This document shows positions 12,656-24,537 of a stretch of 64,000 nucleotides of DNA, in pieces. Location of the stretch: NCBI RefSeq assembly GCF_033118175.1, contig NC_083695.1, positions 33,249,607 to 33,313,606 of the forward strand. Reading direction: 5' to 3'. Source of the DNA: Dama dama (taxonomy: Eukaryota; Chordata; Mammalia; Artiodactyla; Cervidae). The notes under the pieces are model-generated. The model was not told the DNA's origin. It ran no database searches and saw nothing but the letters and a program-made list of their open reading frames with translations. Position 1 is the first letter of the stretch. Each line of letters starts with the position of its first letter. The position numbers and the translations under genes were made by a program.

Positions 12656-13734
12656 TTATACTGCTTTTTAAGGGAAAGTTTGGAAACCACTAGGGTTGCA
12701 GGGCTTCTCCCCTTCCCCCCATTTACTTAGTTAACAGACTGTAAACTTACCCATCCATGGACAGAACAACCAGATTTGTGGCTCTCATCCACTTAAAAAT
12801 ACTTTTTCAATCTAGTCTTCAGTTAAGCATGTTATTTGGCTTTTTAGTTCTCCTAATATTTTGAGAGTGCTTTTCGTTTCCATCTGATTGATGATTCAGC
12901 TATATATTGCCCAATTATAATTTATTTTTGGGGTAGCCAGAGAGGTTTGAAAAATGTTCCTATAGAAGTACTTTTCTTCAGAAGGGGAATTCTTCAGATT
13001 TTCCATGGCAGTTATTAATGGAAATAATTAATTGCTTTATACATAAAGTAAATATTTATTGGCATCTGCTATGTGCTAATCATTGTGCTCGGCAGTAGCT
13101 GGTATTGTAAGCAGTGTCTTATAAAGTTTAAGTAAAATTTGATAGAATATTTAGAACCTTAACGTGAACAGTTTATAAGCCTTGCTTGAATCTAATGTGA
13201 TGAATGAATGAGGTTGAGTTGTAAGCTGTTTAAAAAGTCTAGCTAGAGATGGCCCATCAGGACAGGTTCCAGATTTTGTTTTCTGTTAGTGCATTTGATT
13301 GGTTGGTTTTGGGCTTTGGTCTTCATTTCTTATCCATTTGTGTTCTCCTTCGCTTCAGAGAACAACTGGATTGCTCTTCCATTTTCTCTGTTATTCTAGG
13401 TGACTGAGAAGCAAATACTGGACAACAAATACCGGTTTAGTGTAACTCTGCTAACCGAAGGTCTGCCAGGTCCTGTGCACTGTAGATCTAAAACAGGGCC
13501 AAGCTCTATGATAGGAATTCAGTCATCATTGAAGTACTCATAAACCATTTAATTCTATATATTTTTTGTTAGTACATACCATGTGTAATACATGTTTCCT
13601 GTGTGATCTTTTGTAATAGGTGTTTTGAAAATAATTCAGTTCTTCTATAAAGATAAGAAAAATAAAGATAGATGAAATTCATAGATAGTAAACTGATAGC
13701 TTTTAAGATTGAGATAAAACTCACAGGTTTTTGT
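12656..13734. other. Intron, mostly unrecognised
   Basis: About 13040-13130 looks like a fragment of MIR/L2 (atttattggcatctgctatg then tgctaatcattgtgctc). A short stretch at 13380-13500 has exon-like composition (ttattctag then gtgactgagaagc) but does not match the expected next ADK exon and has no convincing donor. Confidence 0.4.
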
Positions 13735-13852
13735 TTTGTATTTTTTTCCCTTCCCCATGCCATGCACCATTTGGGATCTTGGTTCCCAACCAGGGATCAA
13801 ACCCTTGTCTCCTGCGGTGGAAGCTCAATGTCTTAACCACTGGACTGCCAAG
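13735..13852 (-). mobile_element. CHR-type SINE, short copy
   Basis: Antisense CHR landmarks: ccaaccagggatcaaaccct, tgtctcctgcggtggaagc, ttaaccactggactgccaag. The 5' head is slightly truncated. Confidence 0.75.
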
Positions 13853-14689
13853 TATAAGTAGTATACAAACAGCTTAAGAAACAGGCAATATTGGTATGAT
13901 TTGTTAAATATAAATAGCAAGTAAGTTTATAACCTGTAAGACTGCTGAAGATGGAATAAAAAGCTATGCTATAACAAACAAGAGTGTTACTTATAGCTAG
14001 AAAGGGATTGAAAAACCACATTATGATCATATAATAGTAGGCTGACAGTTATACCTGCCCTTGAAAGATCACTCAGTGAAACTTACTATGTCCTTATTTC
14101 TGGCCTCACAGGTGTATAACTCCGGAAAGGTAAATAGAGCCATGACTACTCAGGTTATTTCCCAAGATTTAGTTTCCTTGTTTTATAATATCTGCCAAGG
14201 ACTCCCGTCTCTGGGCCCCGTTGCTCAAACTGTGGCTCTGTTCTCCTACCTGTACCATTATCATCAGTCAGATGAGGTTAAAGGCAGATAATGTGTGAAC
14301 ATTCAGGTAGTGTGATGCTTACCCTTGTTTGCACCCTGAGTATTAACTTACTCCAACACTTTCCCTTGCTTCTTGCTGTGTATTTTAGATGGATACATCT
14401 ATGATTTCAACATCTTAATTTGGTCAGTAGACCCTTTCTGTTCTGTGTCCTCTGGTATAGCTAGCTTATAAAGTATTTGGAGTCTATTAGGGCTTTAAGG
14501 TAATTTCACCACACAGCACCAGGTTTAGGTCGATTTCTTCTTGTTCAGTAGGTTAACAACAATAGCTTGCGTGATAGCTATATTCAAGATATGCTGAAAC
14601 ATTGAAAGGGAAAGTTACTTGCAAAAATCATCACTGCTATTAAAGAAGAACTGAAAGTCACATGGAGAGTAAAGGTTAACACTTGACGA
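13853..14689. other. Intron, no recognised element
   Basis: A 76-codon + strand open frame at 14061-14291 lies in slightly GC-richer sequence, but I recognise no domain and no splice-site pair. It could be conserved non-coding sequence or chance. Confidence 0.4.
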
Positions 14690-15960
14690 TGTAGAACTCA
14701 TTCTTTCAGATCTTTTCTTATCAGCAATCACACTTTGATATAAGTGATGTGACAAATCATGTCAACAGGAAAATGTTCCCATTAGCTCTTAGATAATTTA
14801 ATTTGTTAAAGCATGTTTTGAAGATTTTAATCAAACTGCAGGCAGCATAAAACAAATTAAGATATCATGATATTGTTGATATCATGCCCAAATATAATTT
14901 TTAGGCTTTTCTTATCTGCATATTTGACATACAGTACAGATTTAAATTTTAACAGATTCTGTTCAGTGTAAACTTACTAATGAAAATAAAAAGATTTTAT
15001 CTTCTAAGTATCCTGCACATGTTGTATACAAAAAAGTGATGTGATTTGCTTACCTGTGAGCTTGGTACTTTCATAGTGGATGTTTAGTCACTTTTCAGTT
15101 TTTTTAAATGTACAGATGGCACTTACTGTGATTTTTGACTTTAAAAAAATGGAAGAAGATTGCCTCCTTGAACATGTGCCTAAAAGATGGCTATAATTAT
15201 TGCTGGACCTAGAAAATATGTCCTGCAGTATAATATTTTAAAGATGTGTTACAAGAAGAATGTCCTTGTCTAATGTACATTGAAGATGAGAATGCAAAGA
15301 TTACAGTAAAACAAAATTTATATGCTATTTCTTCATAAGTGTTTGATGATTCTTGAAGAGGCCATAAAGAGGCTAAGAAAAACTCATACAATAAACAAAT
15401 GACTCATTGTTGTGTGATAGGACTGCTTTATATCTCAAGAGGGATAAAAGGTCACTTTGAAAGGGCAGCTAACTTAAATAGGACTTTCTCAATGACTTTA
15501 CTAAAACTGTAACTTACTTGGAATCCAGCTTGACAGCCCAAACTGCAATGACCCTTCTGTTTTGAAGTGTTTTGAAATAATGTTCATTTTAGGCATGGAT
15601 AGTATATGTAATGAATCTATAGATGCAAAGGATATTATTGAATAAACATTTGGAATACTAAAACAAGCATTTAGATTCAAGGTAGATAAATATTTTACAG
15701 AGCTAGAAACGGATTCTTACACATCTCAATGTCTGTTTTTGCTAGAAAGTAAAATCTAAAGTATTACATGTTCAGATGCTTTTGTTGAAAGAATATTTAG
15801 TTTCATGTCGTCATGTTGGATGGACATCATGAATGTGGACTTGATAAGAGCAGAGCTATAAGTCAAAGTGAAATTTACATTTAACTGTACCCAGTTTTAT
15901 CACACATTAAAGGAGATTTCCTAATGGTTCTAATCAGTTCAGAGAAGTATTATTGGAAAC
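14690..15960 (+). pseudogene. hAT-superfamily DNA transposase fossil
   Basis: Broken + strand pieces occur in the order of a hAT transposase. They are NHVNRKMFPLAL (near 14760), IVDV..LFSFF (near 15070), EEDCLLEHVPKRWL (about 15152-15193; corresponds to the K-x-R-W-L-S motif), LQEECPCL (about 15248-15272) and DAFVERIFSFMSSCW with DLIRAEL (about 15775-15862; the C-terminal dimerisation domain pattern V-E-R-x-F-S...W...N). Stops and frameshifts separate the pieces, so no protein is made. hAT enzymes cut and paste DNA using a DDE catalytic core. The boundaries and family (Charlie-like or other) are uncertain, and I could not find terminal inverted repeats. Confidence 0.65.
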
Positions 15961-16184
15961 ACGAATTTGAAATATTCTTTTGTTTTATGGGACAAAATGG
16001 AACAGGTTATTGTTATTTTTTTTTCTAAATTTTGGTAATATCTGTTTAATCCAAGTGTACTTAACTCTTCTTTTAAAAAATCTTACATTTATGTACATTA
16101 AGAATATACAGTATGGCCTATCAAAACTTAAATATCTAATAAAGAGTTAAGAAAAGTATACAATTTCAATTAAATACTATGTTG

Positions 16185-16545
16185 GTTTGCTCTGGTTGCC
16201 CTAATAACATCATGGATTGGGCGGCTTAAAAAGAGAATTTAACTTTCTCACAGATCAGGGAAGCTTAGAAGTCTCAGGTCAAGGTGTTGGCTCCTTGGTT
16301 TCTTCTGGGTCCTTTCTTCTGTTGCTGCGTTTTCACATATTTGCCCCTCTGTGCATACCCCTTATGTCTCTGTGTGTTTCTATTAATTCTTATAAAAAGA
16401 CACCAGTCAGATTAGATTAGGGCCTATAATGAATGCCTCATTTTAACTTAATGACCTCTACAAAGTCCCAACCTCCAAATACAGTTGCATTTTGAAATCT
16501 TGGTGGTTAGGGCTTCAACATACGAATTTTGGGAAGACAGTTCAT
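16185..16545 (+). mobile_element. Ancient MLT1-like LTR remnant
   Basis: Same class as the 6745-7200 element and better preserved: ctctggttgccctaataaca, gattgggcggcttaaa, gacaccagtcagattagatt, gttagggcttcaacatacga. These follow the usual order of this LTR-like repeat on the + strand. Confidence 0.6.
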
Positions 16546-16965
16546 GACAAGTACTCATTTGTTATATATCCTTTTTGGTAGTGTACCATTTTGATTCCCA
16601 TCTTCTTTCCTTCTCTATATTTGTTTTAGTTACTTCCTTGGTGGTTACTTTGGGGAATTACAGTTTCGTTCTAAACTTTTAACAACCTAGTTTAAATAAT
16701 ATCAACTTAGTTTCAATATGAACACTTTGCCCCTTTATATCTCCATCCTCCCTCTTTATATTATTGTCACTGATTATATCTTTATACATTGTGTGCTCAT
16801 TAACATAGATTTATAGTTACTATTTAATTCATTTACCTTTTAAATCCTATAGGAGGAGTTGCAGACCAAAAGTATAGTAATACTGGTTTTTATATTTGTC
16901 TATGTAGTTACCTTCATCGTTGTTTTTTATTTCCTGATATGTTTTTAAATTATTGTTATATGTTA

Positions 16966-17015
16966 TTTCCATGACATCTCACAGAAGAACCTGAACAAAC
17001 TTTTTGGACAACCCA
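16966..17015. mobile_element. Partial mariner-type MITE
   Basis: One half of a palindromic mariner MITE: ttccatgacatctcacagaa followed by gaacaaactttttggacaac. The other terminal inverted repeat is missing. Compare the fuller copy at 43571-43647. Confidence 0.65.
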
Positions 17016-17139
17016 GTACTATCTGATGTGCCTTCACTTCAGTCTGAACGACTCTTTTCAGCATTTCTTATAGGGCAGGTCTACTATTAGCAGCTTCTTT
17101 CCACTTTTCTTTTTATTTGTGAATGTCTTAATTTATCCT

Positions 17140-17280
17140 TTATTCCTATTTATTTATTCATTTATTTAGTTATTAGTTGCACCATGTGGCTTGAGGGACC
17201 TTAGTTCCCTGATCAGGGATTGAAACTGGGCCACAACAGTGAAAGCCTGGAATCATAACCAGTAGGCCCTCAGGGAGCTC
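17140..17280 (-). mobile_element. CHR-type SINE nested in L1M
   Basis: Antisense CHR landmarks: tttatttagttattagttgc, cttagttccctgatcaggga, then an altered head ending ccctcagggagctc. The host L1M resumes immediately to the right. Confidence 0.75.
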
Positions 17281-17714
17281 ACTATCCTTTTCTCTTAAAG
17301 GATAGTTTAGCTGTGTGTAGAATTCTTGGTTGACAGTTCATTACTTGAAATATGTTGTATCATTGCCTTCTGGTCTCCGTGGTTTCTGATGAGAAATCAG
17401 CTTTTACTATTATTGAGGACCCTTTATTCTTGACAAATTGCTTCTCTCTGCTTTTAAGATTCTTTCTTTTCTTTTGATAGTTTAGTCAAATCTTGGTATG
17501 GATCTCTTTTATTGAGCTTCTTTGATGTATAGGTGTGTGTATTTCATCAGTTTGGGATGTTTTTGACCATTATGTCTTCAGATATTTTTTTCTGCTCTTT
17601 TCTCTCTTCTATGATTCCTATAATACATAATATCTTGGTATTCTTGATGGTGGTTTTTTTTCTCTAATGCTTCTTAGAGTTTGGAGCTGCCTGTCTCATC
17701 AATTGCTCCATAAT

Positions 17715-17815
17715 TATTGTTTTGTCATTATATACATATGTATATATATACATACATATATATGTATATAGCAAATATACATGTATATAAAATACATATA
17801 TTTATATATATGTAA
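17715..17815. repeat. TA/ATAC-rich simple repeat
   Basis: About 100 bp of imperfect alternating purine-pyrimidine sequence built from tatatac and atgtatat units. A candidate polymorphic microsatellite. Confidence 0.85.
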
Positions 17816-18519
17816 GTCTCGTTTATTTGTTCCTGGGCTGGAATTTTAAAAAGATGGTCACTGTTTTAAGGCCAATGGTCTATTGATTTCTATTCTTATG
17901 CTGGAGCTATTAGTTTTTGTAAACCTTACCTACATATTTATATTGTTTCTTTGCAGTCTTTATTGTATACCAATGTTGTATACTCACTCAACCTTTAGAG
18001 CCTCATGACAGCCTATGAGACAAAAAAAATGTGATCTCTGTTTTAATGATAAGATTCTAATTAAATAAGATAGATAAAATGTCATGGTGGGTAACAAAGC
18101 AGATCAGCACTAGAACTCAGATGTTCTAACTGGAAACATCTGATTGCTCTCCTTACTGGAGATTTTCCCCTTACTGGAGATTTTTCTCTCCTCCTTAGTG
18201 GACTTTAGTTTTGACTTGTTCGTATGTTGCATTTCACATATTGTCTACTTCTTACAGTCTGCTTCAATTTGGGAAGAGTTGGAGGTTGTCAGAGAATCAA
18301 GTAGTCATCATTTTAAATACAGCTCTGAGTAAACCAACTCTTTCTTTCACGCTTTTTAGGGACAGCAGTTTTTTTGTTTGGATATCTTTTTGCTTCTTGA
18401 CAGTTCATATTTTTTGGACTCCCTGAATTTTTCAGAAGCCTGATGACCAGATACATGTGGTAATCCTATATGGTTTTAAGTTATATAAATTCACGGTTTT
18501 TAAGCTTCCTGTACATTTA
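17816..18519. other. Intron, no recognised element
   Basis: T-rich sequence that may be further decayed L1M. Overlapping short open frames at 18144-18426 have no recognisable domain. Confidence 0.4.
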
Positions 18520-18862
18520 AAAGAATTATTTATTTTTAATTTTTGGTTGCACTGGGTGTTTGTTGCTGCACACAGGCTTTCTCTGGTTGCAGTAAGCAGG
18601 GGCTACTCTTCGTTGCAGTGCGAGGGCTTCTCATTGCAATAGCTTCTCTTGTTGTTGGAGCATATGTTCTTGGTTCACGGGCTCCATTCGTTGTGGCTTG
18701 CAACTTCAGAAGTTGAGGGCTCTAGAGTGTGGGCTTGGTAGTTGTGGCACATTGGCTTAGTTGCTCTATAGTGTATGGAATCTTCCCAGACTAGGGATCA
18801 TACCCATGTCCCCTGCATTGGCAGGCAGATTTTTAACCACTCTACCACTAGGGAAGTGCTCT
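18520..18862 (-). mobile_element. CHR-2-type SINE, long copy
   Basis: A full-length-looking antisense copy. The A-rich tail is at the left (ttatttatttttaatttttg), followed by tggttgcactgggtgtttgt, ggggctactcttcgttgcag and the tRNA-derived head at the right (ccactctaccactagggaag). Confidence 0.88.
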
Positions 18863-19849
18863 CACAAATTGATTTACTGATTTTTCTAATGTTCCATACT
18901 TGTTAAAATTTTGTCATTTTGAATATATTCTGGGTATCTAGTCAAATATTTTAAGTGCCTTCTCAGTCTTTGTTACCTGGACTATAATGTCTTTGGAATC
19001 AATTATTTCTTCTTTCATCCCCTGAAATGTTAAGGCTATATGGATTTTTATAATTCTTTATTCAATAATAAAGAGTAATAATTTTATTATTACTTTAATA
19101 ACTGTCATTTTTCTAAATAAAGTATATTTTTCTTTTTCATTTGAAGCAAAGGTCTTGGGGATCAAATAGTGCTTCTTTCTTTGCTGTAGTTTAAATCATT
19201 TATTGATAACTACTAAATTTGTATATGTTCCTTGTCGAATAGCCCTCTCTGCTACATTTTTCTTTAGAAAGTACAATATGTTCCTAATTATAAATTTTCT
19301 TCCTTAATCACATATATAAATCCATCAGTGATAGATTTGATTCTCTTCTTCACATAAGTATTAAACATTTTGCTTGATCTTTTCTTGAATTCTTGTATCC
19401 TTCTAATTCCTCACATGTTTTTCTGATTATTGACTTTTTAGTCTTAGTATTTCTCATCGTTCTCCCAGTTAGATAAGCCTTTGTATTGAAATTTTAACCA
19501 AGGTGTTTTTGTTTTTTTTTAATTTTGAGAGAAATATTTTGTGTCAGTATTTTTATGTTTTATACAGTATGACTATGAGGGGTATGTTTTAGGAAGGGTA
19601 CAGTTTTCTTCACACAAACATCATTTAATCTATCAGTTTTCAGAATTGTTTTAAAGGTTTCCCAAACTCTTTATATATTGAATACCTGAAAACATTTTTT
19701 ATAAAGTTTCTAGTTAATGTTGGAATGAATAGAAACATGTTCAACCCAGAATTATAAGCTTGGTATTTTAATATTTTAAGAATCTTGTAACATTTCCAGT
19801 TAGGTCATAGCATAATAGAGCACAGCCATGCACAGCCCTTAACACACAG
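18863..19849. other. Intron, no recognised element
   Basis: AT-rich. Nothing assignable by eye. Confidence 0.5.
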
Positions 19850-21030
19850 CAGGTTCTCCCGGCATCTTGTTACCAGGCTGTGGTTACCTTGAACTGTTAG
19901 TGGTCCTTCTCACCCACTGGTCAGTGCCGCAGTGGTTCCCTCCCCCAAGTGACTAACTGTCACTGAGGGACCATTAGTGGGCCCATTCAACTTTATGACC
20001 AACAGAGTGGTGGTCCTCAGTCAGAGAGTAAGGTAAGAGTTTATCCTGGCCTTCTCCCCAGGGCTCTCTAGCTCATCCAACATCAGGTCAGTGAGTGAGC
20101 TGGGGCGCCCAGGGAACCGGCTGAAGGCTGTGTCCTGCAGGGCTCCACTACTGGCCGGGCCCAGGCCTTGAGGCGGCAGTGAATGTCTCCCCAGTCTCTG
20201 CCTCTGCCACCTAATGGCAGCTGCCATCTGCCTATGTAACAGTTTACAGAACCTGCCTCCGCTGTGTGGGTGGCCTGAGGAGCCTGAGGGCCAGCTGGGT
20301 TCTGGGCACCTGGCTCTCCCAGCGATGTCAGCTGGGTTAGGGTTTGGTAACCCTGCCCTGAGGGATCCACCAGCTGAGAGCTGCCTCCCCTTAGCCAGGA
20401 CCTGACCTCAGAGGGCCAAAGTTGTGCCTTGGGGTCTGGTCCTTTCTTGTCAGAATATAGAACAATGTTTGTTTGGTGAAGATTTATGAGAATGTTACCT
20501 GACCATGACCTAATACCAAGAAGCTTAGGACCAACCACTCCTCTTCCTCACTTTTCATATAAAAGGGCTTTGTTGAAAGCTTTCGGGAGTTTGGGTTTTT
20601 GGTTTTTTGTTTTATTTTTAAAAATTGCTTATTTATCTTTATTTTTGGCTGCACTACATCTTCATTCCTGCACGTGGGCTTATTCTTGTTGCAGCGTGCA
20701 GACTTCTCTTACAGCAACTTCTCGTCGTGGAGCATGGGCTCTAGGTGTGGGTTTCAGTAACTGCAGCTCACAGGCTCTAGAGTGCATGCTGCGTTGCACC
20801 GCTGCACGTGGGATCTTTTCGGACTAGGGATTGATCCAGGGTCTCCTGCACTGGGAGGCAGACTCTTAACCACTGGACCACCAGGGAAATCCTGAGTTTG
20901 GGTTTTTAAGGTATGAAGCACCCATCTCTTTGCATGGCCCTCAGTAAACCTGCCTTTGTTCTAAACTCTGACATTTAGTATTATTTGGCCTCAGTGTGCG
21001 TTGGGCACATGGGCTTGTGTTTTAGTAACA
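19850..21030 (+). mobile_element. GC-rich LTR-like block (possible endogenous retrovirus remnant)
   Basis: The left part (about 19880-20420) is much GC-richer than its surroundings. It is followed by a promoter-like cttttcatataaaagg (TATA-like, about 20550-20566) and, after a nested SINE, by agtaaacctgcctttgttct, which resembles the polyadenylation/U5 end of an LTR. Open frames on both strands (for example 151 codons at 20083-20538 minus) reflect GC-rich sequence and show no known domain. LTR termini are not resolved. An unrelated GC-rich retrocopy or regulatory block is possible. Confidence 0.4.
20601..20893 (-). mobile_element. CHR-2-type SINE inserted in the LTR-like block
   Basis: A complete antisense SINE with a perfect 14-bp target-site duplication, gagtttgggttttt, at 20587-20600 and 20894-20907. 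The duplication shows that the flanking GC-rich and agtaaacctgcc segments were once contiguous. Confidence 0.95.
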
Positions 21031-22252
21031 GTAGCATTTAGAAATAAAAATTAATGAAAATCGAGATCCTCATCTTTATTTTTGTAGACTTTTTTTCTTT
21101 TAAAAAAACAAGTCTGTGTGGCTTTCCTATATGAATAAATAGTATTCTGATTATTTCATTTTTTTGACCAATTTCACTTGAAAAATCTGTTTAGAGATTA
21201 AAAGGCATTTTAGTAGATATATCTCTGGGAATCTGGGAACAGTCTAGACTGCTTAGATCTAAAGAGGAGAAATGACTTTGGAGTGATCAAAGAGAGTTCT
21301 CCCTTCTAATGCCTTACACCTGGAGCAGTTGTAGAAACATCAATAGCACAACTATATTTATAAATATCAGAGCAGGATGTGGCAGATGGTGATGCAACAC
21401 AGAATCTTGTCAAACTTTTATGTCCCTAAAAAGAAGATTTCTTTTAGTGCCTATTTTAATAATTTTAACTTGAATCTTATAAAATAAGGTTGACTCTTTA
21501 TGTTGTGAATTTCTCCTTGCAATTGAAAAAATTAAGTATGAATTAATATCTTACTTCTTTGGTAATCTTTTTCTTTGTTGAATTAGACTGTGAATGACTG
21601 TTGTAGTAAACTAAGGTGAAAAAAGTAGTGTTTTGTTTTCCTAAATGATATTTTTCATGTGTTTGTGACATCCTTCTATGTTGTTAGATTCTTTAATGTA
21701 AAGCAAAAACCGATATTTTCTCTTTCTTCCTTATCTCCCCATTCTCTTTTCACTATCCTTCTTTCCATATTTTTTGTCCTTTAAGGCTTACTTTATGACT
21801 ATGTTCAGGGATTCTTTTCCCACCATTAGTAAAACATGCCTTTGGTTTTGTCTCAGTGGTTCTGGTGTGCTCTGAGGTTGTATCGTATAAATCTGTACCT
21901 ACATATCATAAAGCATGCACTTTATTAAAAAGAAGTGTACCTTTTACACTTATGAACCTTAATGTGGTGCATTGTCCCCGTGGTATGAAATTAAACAAGG
22001 TTACAGTTTGATACTGTGTTTCTCCTGCCTAATAGTAAAGCAACAAGTGCTTCAGTAAGGAAAGCTGGAAATAGCAGGACCTTATTTCATCCGGGGGATA
22101 AAATTTTTTGCCTTTATTCTGTTTCCTTTTATTCTATTTTGTAATTACATTTAAATAAGTGTCTTGTTGATTAATTAATTTTTTGAAACCGAAAAATAAA
22201 GTCAGGACCTCTTCTGGTGTAGAGGTGAGTGCCTAGACTTTTTTTTAATAAG
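21031..22252. other. Intron, no recognised element
   Basis: AT-rich with no open frame of note. I see nothing assignable. Confidence 0.5.
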
Positions 22253-22558
22253 GAAGGCTTTTTTTTAAAGATCTATTTATTATTTTTGACTGCACTAGAT
22301 CTTCGTTGCTGTGTGCGGACTTTCTGTAGTTGTAGCAAGTGGGTGTGCAGACTTCTCTCTGTGGTGTCTTCTCTTGTTGCTGAGCATGGGCTCTGGGCAC
22401 ACAGCCTTCAGTTGTGGTGGTGGTAAGACCAAGCAGTGGTTCACTAGTTGTGGGGCAGGGGCGTAGTTGCCATGTAACATGTGAGATCTTTCCGAAGCAG
22501 GGGTTAAACCTGTGTCCCCTGCCTTGGCGGGCGGATTCTTAACCATTGGACCACCAGA
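22253..22558 (-). mobile_element. CHR-2-type SINE, long copy
   Basis: Antisense copy: tail aaagatctatttattatttt, body tgactgcactagatcttcgt, head ttaaccattggaccaccag. The T-run at both sides (agacttttt) may be a target-site duplication. Confidence 0.87.
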
Positions 22559-22759
22559 CTTTTTGTTTGATAAGTTGGACAGTGAAGATGGCCTTTGCCA
22601 ATTAAATGGTATAGTGGTACTGTCAACTGCCATGTTTTTTAAGACAAGCTTTTCTAGAGTATTTCTGTTTTCTTTGATACTTTTGGTGATAAGATATTTT
22701 GTAAAAGTGAAAAACAAAATAGTAAATTTTTAGCTTAACATTGCATAGTGGTGGGGGCT

Positions 22760-22935
22760 TAGTGATATGTTGTGCAGTAAATAAAGCTGGGGAAGTGTAA
22801 ACTTGGACTAGTTACCTAACCTTTTCAAGTTTCAGTTTCCTTTTCTGTAAAATGGGAATAATCATAGTACTCTTACAGGCTACCATTCTTAGAAGGGAAT
22901 ATCATGACTCTCAGATATAAAATAAACACATGCCA
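22760..22935 (+). repeat. MIR SINE, 3' half
   Basis: Characteristic gtttcagtttccttttctgt then aaaatgggaataatcatagt, the best conserved part of MIR. The 5' part is poorly preserved. Confidence 0.8.
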
Positions 22936-23201
22936 ACAATTTTATTTAACTCATTGTTAATTAGTATACAGGTTAGATGTTGCAGTTTATTTTAAGGAGA
23001 ATTCAGGAGTAAAGATATGTGTTGTCCTTGGAATCAGTCTATAAGTATTATGAAACTGACTATGATGGGGTGACATTTCATTTTTCGTCTCTACTGGGTT
23101 GATTTTAATTTTTGATTTTTATAGATAAGAATTATTGCTATACATAATATATAATTATAAACTCCTGAAATAGCTCAAAGGTGATAATATGACATGTACT
23201 T

Positions 23202-23413
23202 CATGTTGCTGCTATTTAGTCGTGTCCTACTCTTTGCAAATCCATGAACTGTAGCCCACCTTGGGATTTGCTTTGTCCATGTGATTTCCCAGGCAAGAAC
23301 AGTGGAGGGGGTTGCCACTTCCTTCTCCAGGTTATTTTCTCGACCCAGGGATTGAACCCACGTCTCCTGCTTGACAGATGGATTCTTTACCACTGAGCCA
23401 CCTGCGAAGCCTA
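23202..23413 (-). mobile_element. Bov-tA SINE
   Basis: Antisense copy with ttagtcgtgtcctactcttt at the left and the head ccactgagccacctgcgaag at the right. Confidence 0.9.
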
Positions 23414-23472
23414 CACTTAATGTTAGGGAAGAATAATTCTAATCTTTATATTTTCTCCACTTTTATTAGGAA

Positions 23473-23745
23473 GAGCTGTTGACAAGTTCTCTGGTGGTAA
23501 AGAATCCACCTGCCAGCGCAGGGGATGTGAGTTGGATTCCTGGTCTAGGAAGATTCCATACGCGGCTGGTCAGCTAAGCCTGTGCCATAGCTACTGAGCT
23601 ACTGAGCCACAAGCGAAGCTGCCACAATGAGAAGCCCACACACTGCAAGTAGAGAGTAACCCTTTCTCACTGCAACTGAAGAAGGTCCATTTGTAGCAAC
23701 GAAGGCCCAGCACAGCCAAAGATAAAGTAAATAAATATTAGAAAA
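23473..23745 (+). mobile_element. CHR-2-type SINE, sense
   Basis: A sense copy: ctctggtggtaaagaatcca, body aatgagaagcccacacactg, and tail aaagtaaataaatatt. The head tRNA-like region is slightly altered. Confidence 0.82.
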
Positions 23746-23844
23746 GAATAATTGTTGAATTGATAGCATAATTATTTTCCTTTTTAGCCTGTTACTACAA
23801 TGTATTATTATAATATTTTTCTTCTGTTATTATTGTGTATTCTT

Positions 23845-23970
23845 TAAAATGTAAGCATTTTAGGGCAGGTACTTGGTTTTAGTCCTTGCTCTATGTCCTT
23901 AGTATCTCCAGCAATCTATGTGACTTAAAAGACTTTCAATGAACAAATTTTGAATGATGGAAGTGATTAA
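23845..23970 (+). repeat. L2 3' end fragment
   Basis: Diverged L2 3'-end signature: gtaagcattttagggcaggt, ctatgtccttagtatctcca and tcaatgaacaaattttgaat. Ancient. Confidence 0.5.
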
Positions 23971-24174
23971 GAGACATAACCCTATATGAGAAAACTTACC
24001 TTTCTTTACTGCTCGATTCTCTGGTTTGTATTAATTTTATTTAGGGTTTTATTTATTTTTTTTTTTGGACAGGCTGAAAACATAGCATCTTTACAAGCAT
24101 AAATATTTATTTTAATCTAATTATTAAATTTTTTCTTTTAGTGTCATGCATTGAAATGTTTTGACTGCAATATA

Positions 24175-24398
24175 AATAAGGTTTATAATAGTATAATCTT
24201 CAGAGGCAAAGATCTGAATTTTAGACCTGGTTTCACTTTCTTATTGAGTGGCCTTCAACTCTTTGAGCATTAGTTTCTTCAGAAGTAAAATGAGATGATA
24301 ACTCAAAACACCATAACTTTATAGTTTATTAAGAAAATTAAATATAGTAATAGGCATAAATTACCTAGCAAGGTGCCTGATGCATAGTAAGTGATCAG
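24175..24398 (+). repeat. MIR SINE, diverged
   Basis: MIR order is visible: agacctggtttcactttctt, cattagtttcttcagaagta, aaaatgagatgataactc, then ggtgcctgatgcatagtaag. Confidence 0.6.
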
Positions 24399-24411
24399 AA
24401 AGCTTAGCTTT

Positions 24412-24537
24412 GGGACTTCCCTGGTGGTCCAGTGGCTATGCAAAGGGCTTGAGTTCAGTCCTTGGTTGGGGAATTAGATCCCATCTGCTCCAACTAGGAC
24501 CCGGCAAAGCCAAATAAAACCAGTTAAAAAAAAAAAA
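24412..24537 (+). mobile_element. CHR-type SINE, short copy, sense
   Basis: Starts gggacttccctggtggtcca and ends in a long A-run. The target-site duplication aaagcttagcttt is perfect at 24399-24411 and 24538-24550. Confidence 0.93.

Larger units (their letters stand above)
16560..17720 (-). mobile_element. Ancient L1M, antisense, interrupted
   Basis: Typical antisense old-L1 sequence: cttatagggcaggtctacta, gaattcttggttgacagttc, ttgccttctggtctcc, gtttctgatgagaaatcagc. It is interrupted by a half mariner MITE (about 16966-17015) and a CHR SINE (about 17140-17280). The left part (16560-16900) is less certain. Confidence 0.65.

Noticed and set aside
13400..13500. A second ADK exon after ttattctag
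   Set aside because: The sequence does not encode the residues expected after the 10582-10660 exon (it should begin with Trp) and no good donor follows.
14866..14886. Small palindrome gatatcatgatat...gatatcatg as a regulatory site
   Set aside because: A short AT-rich inverted/direct repeat of this kind is expected by chance in this composition, and it lies within the hAT fossil.
20083..20538. A 151-codon minus-strand gene in the GC-rich block
   Set aside because: Open frames occur on both strands because GC-rich DNA has few stops. There is no domain, and the region looks LTR-like.
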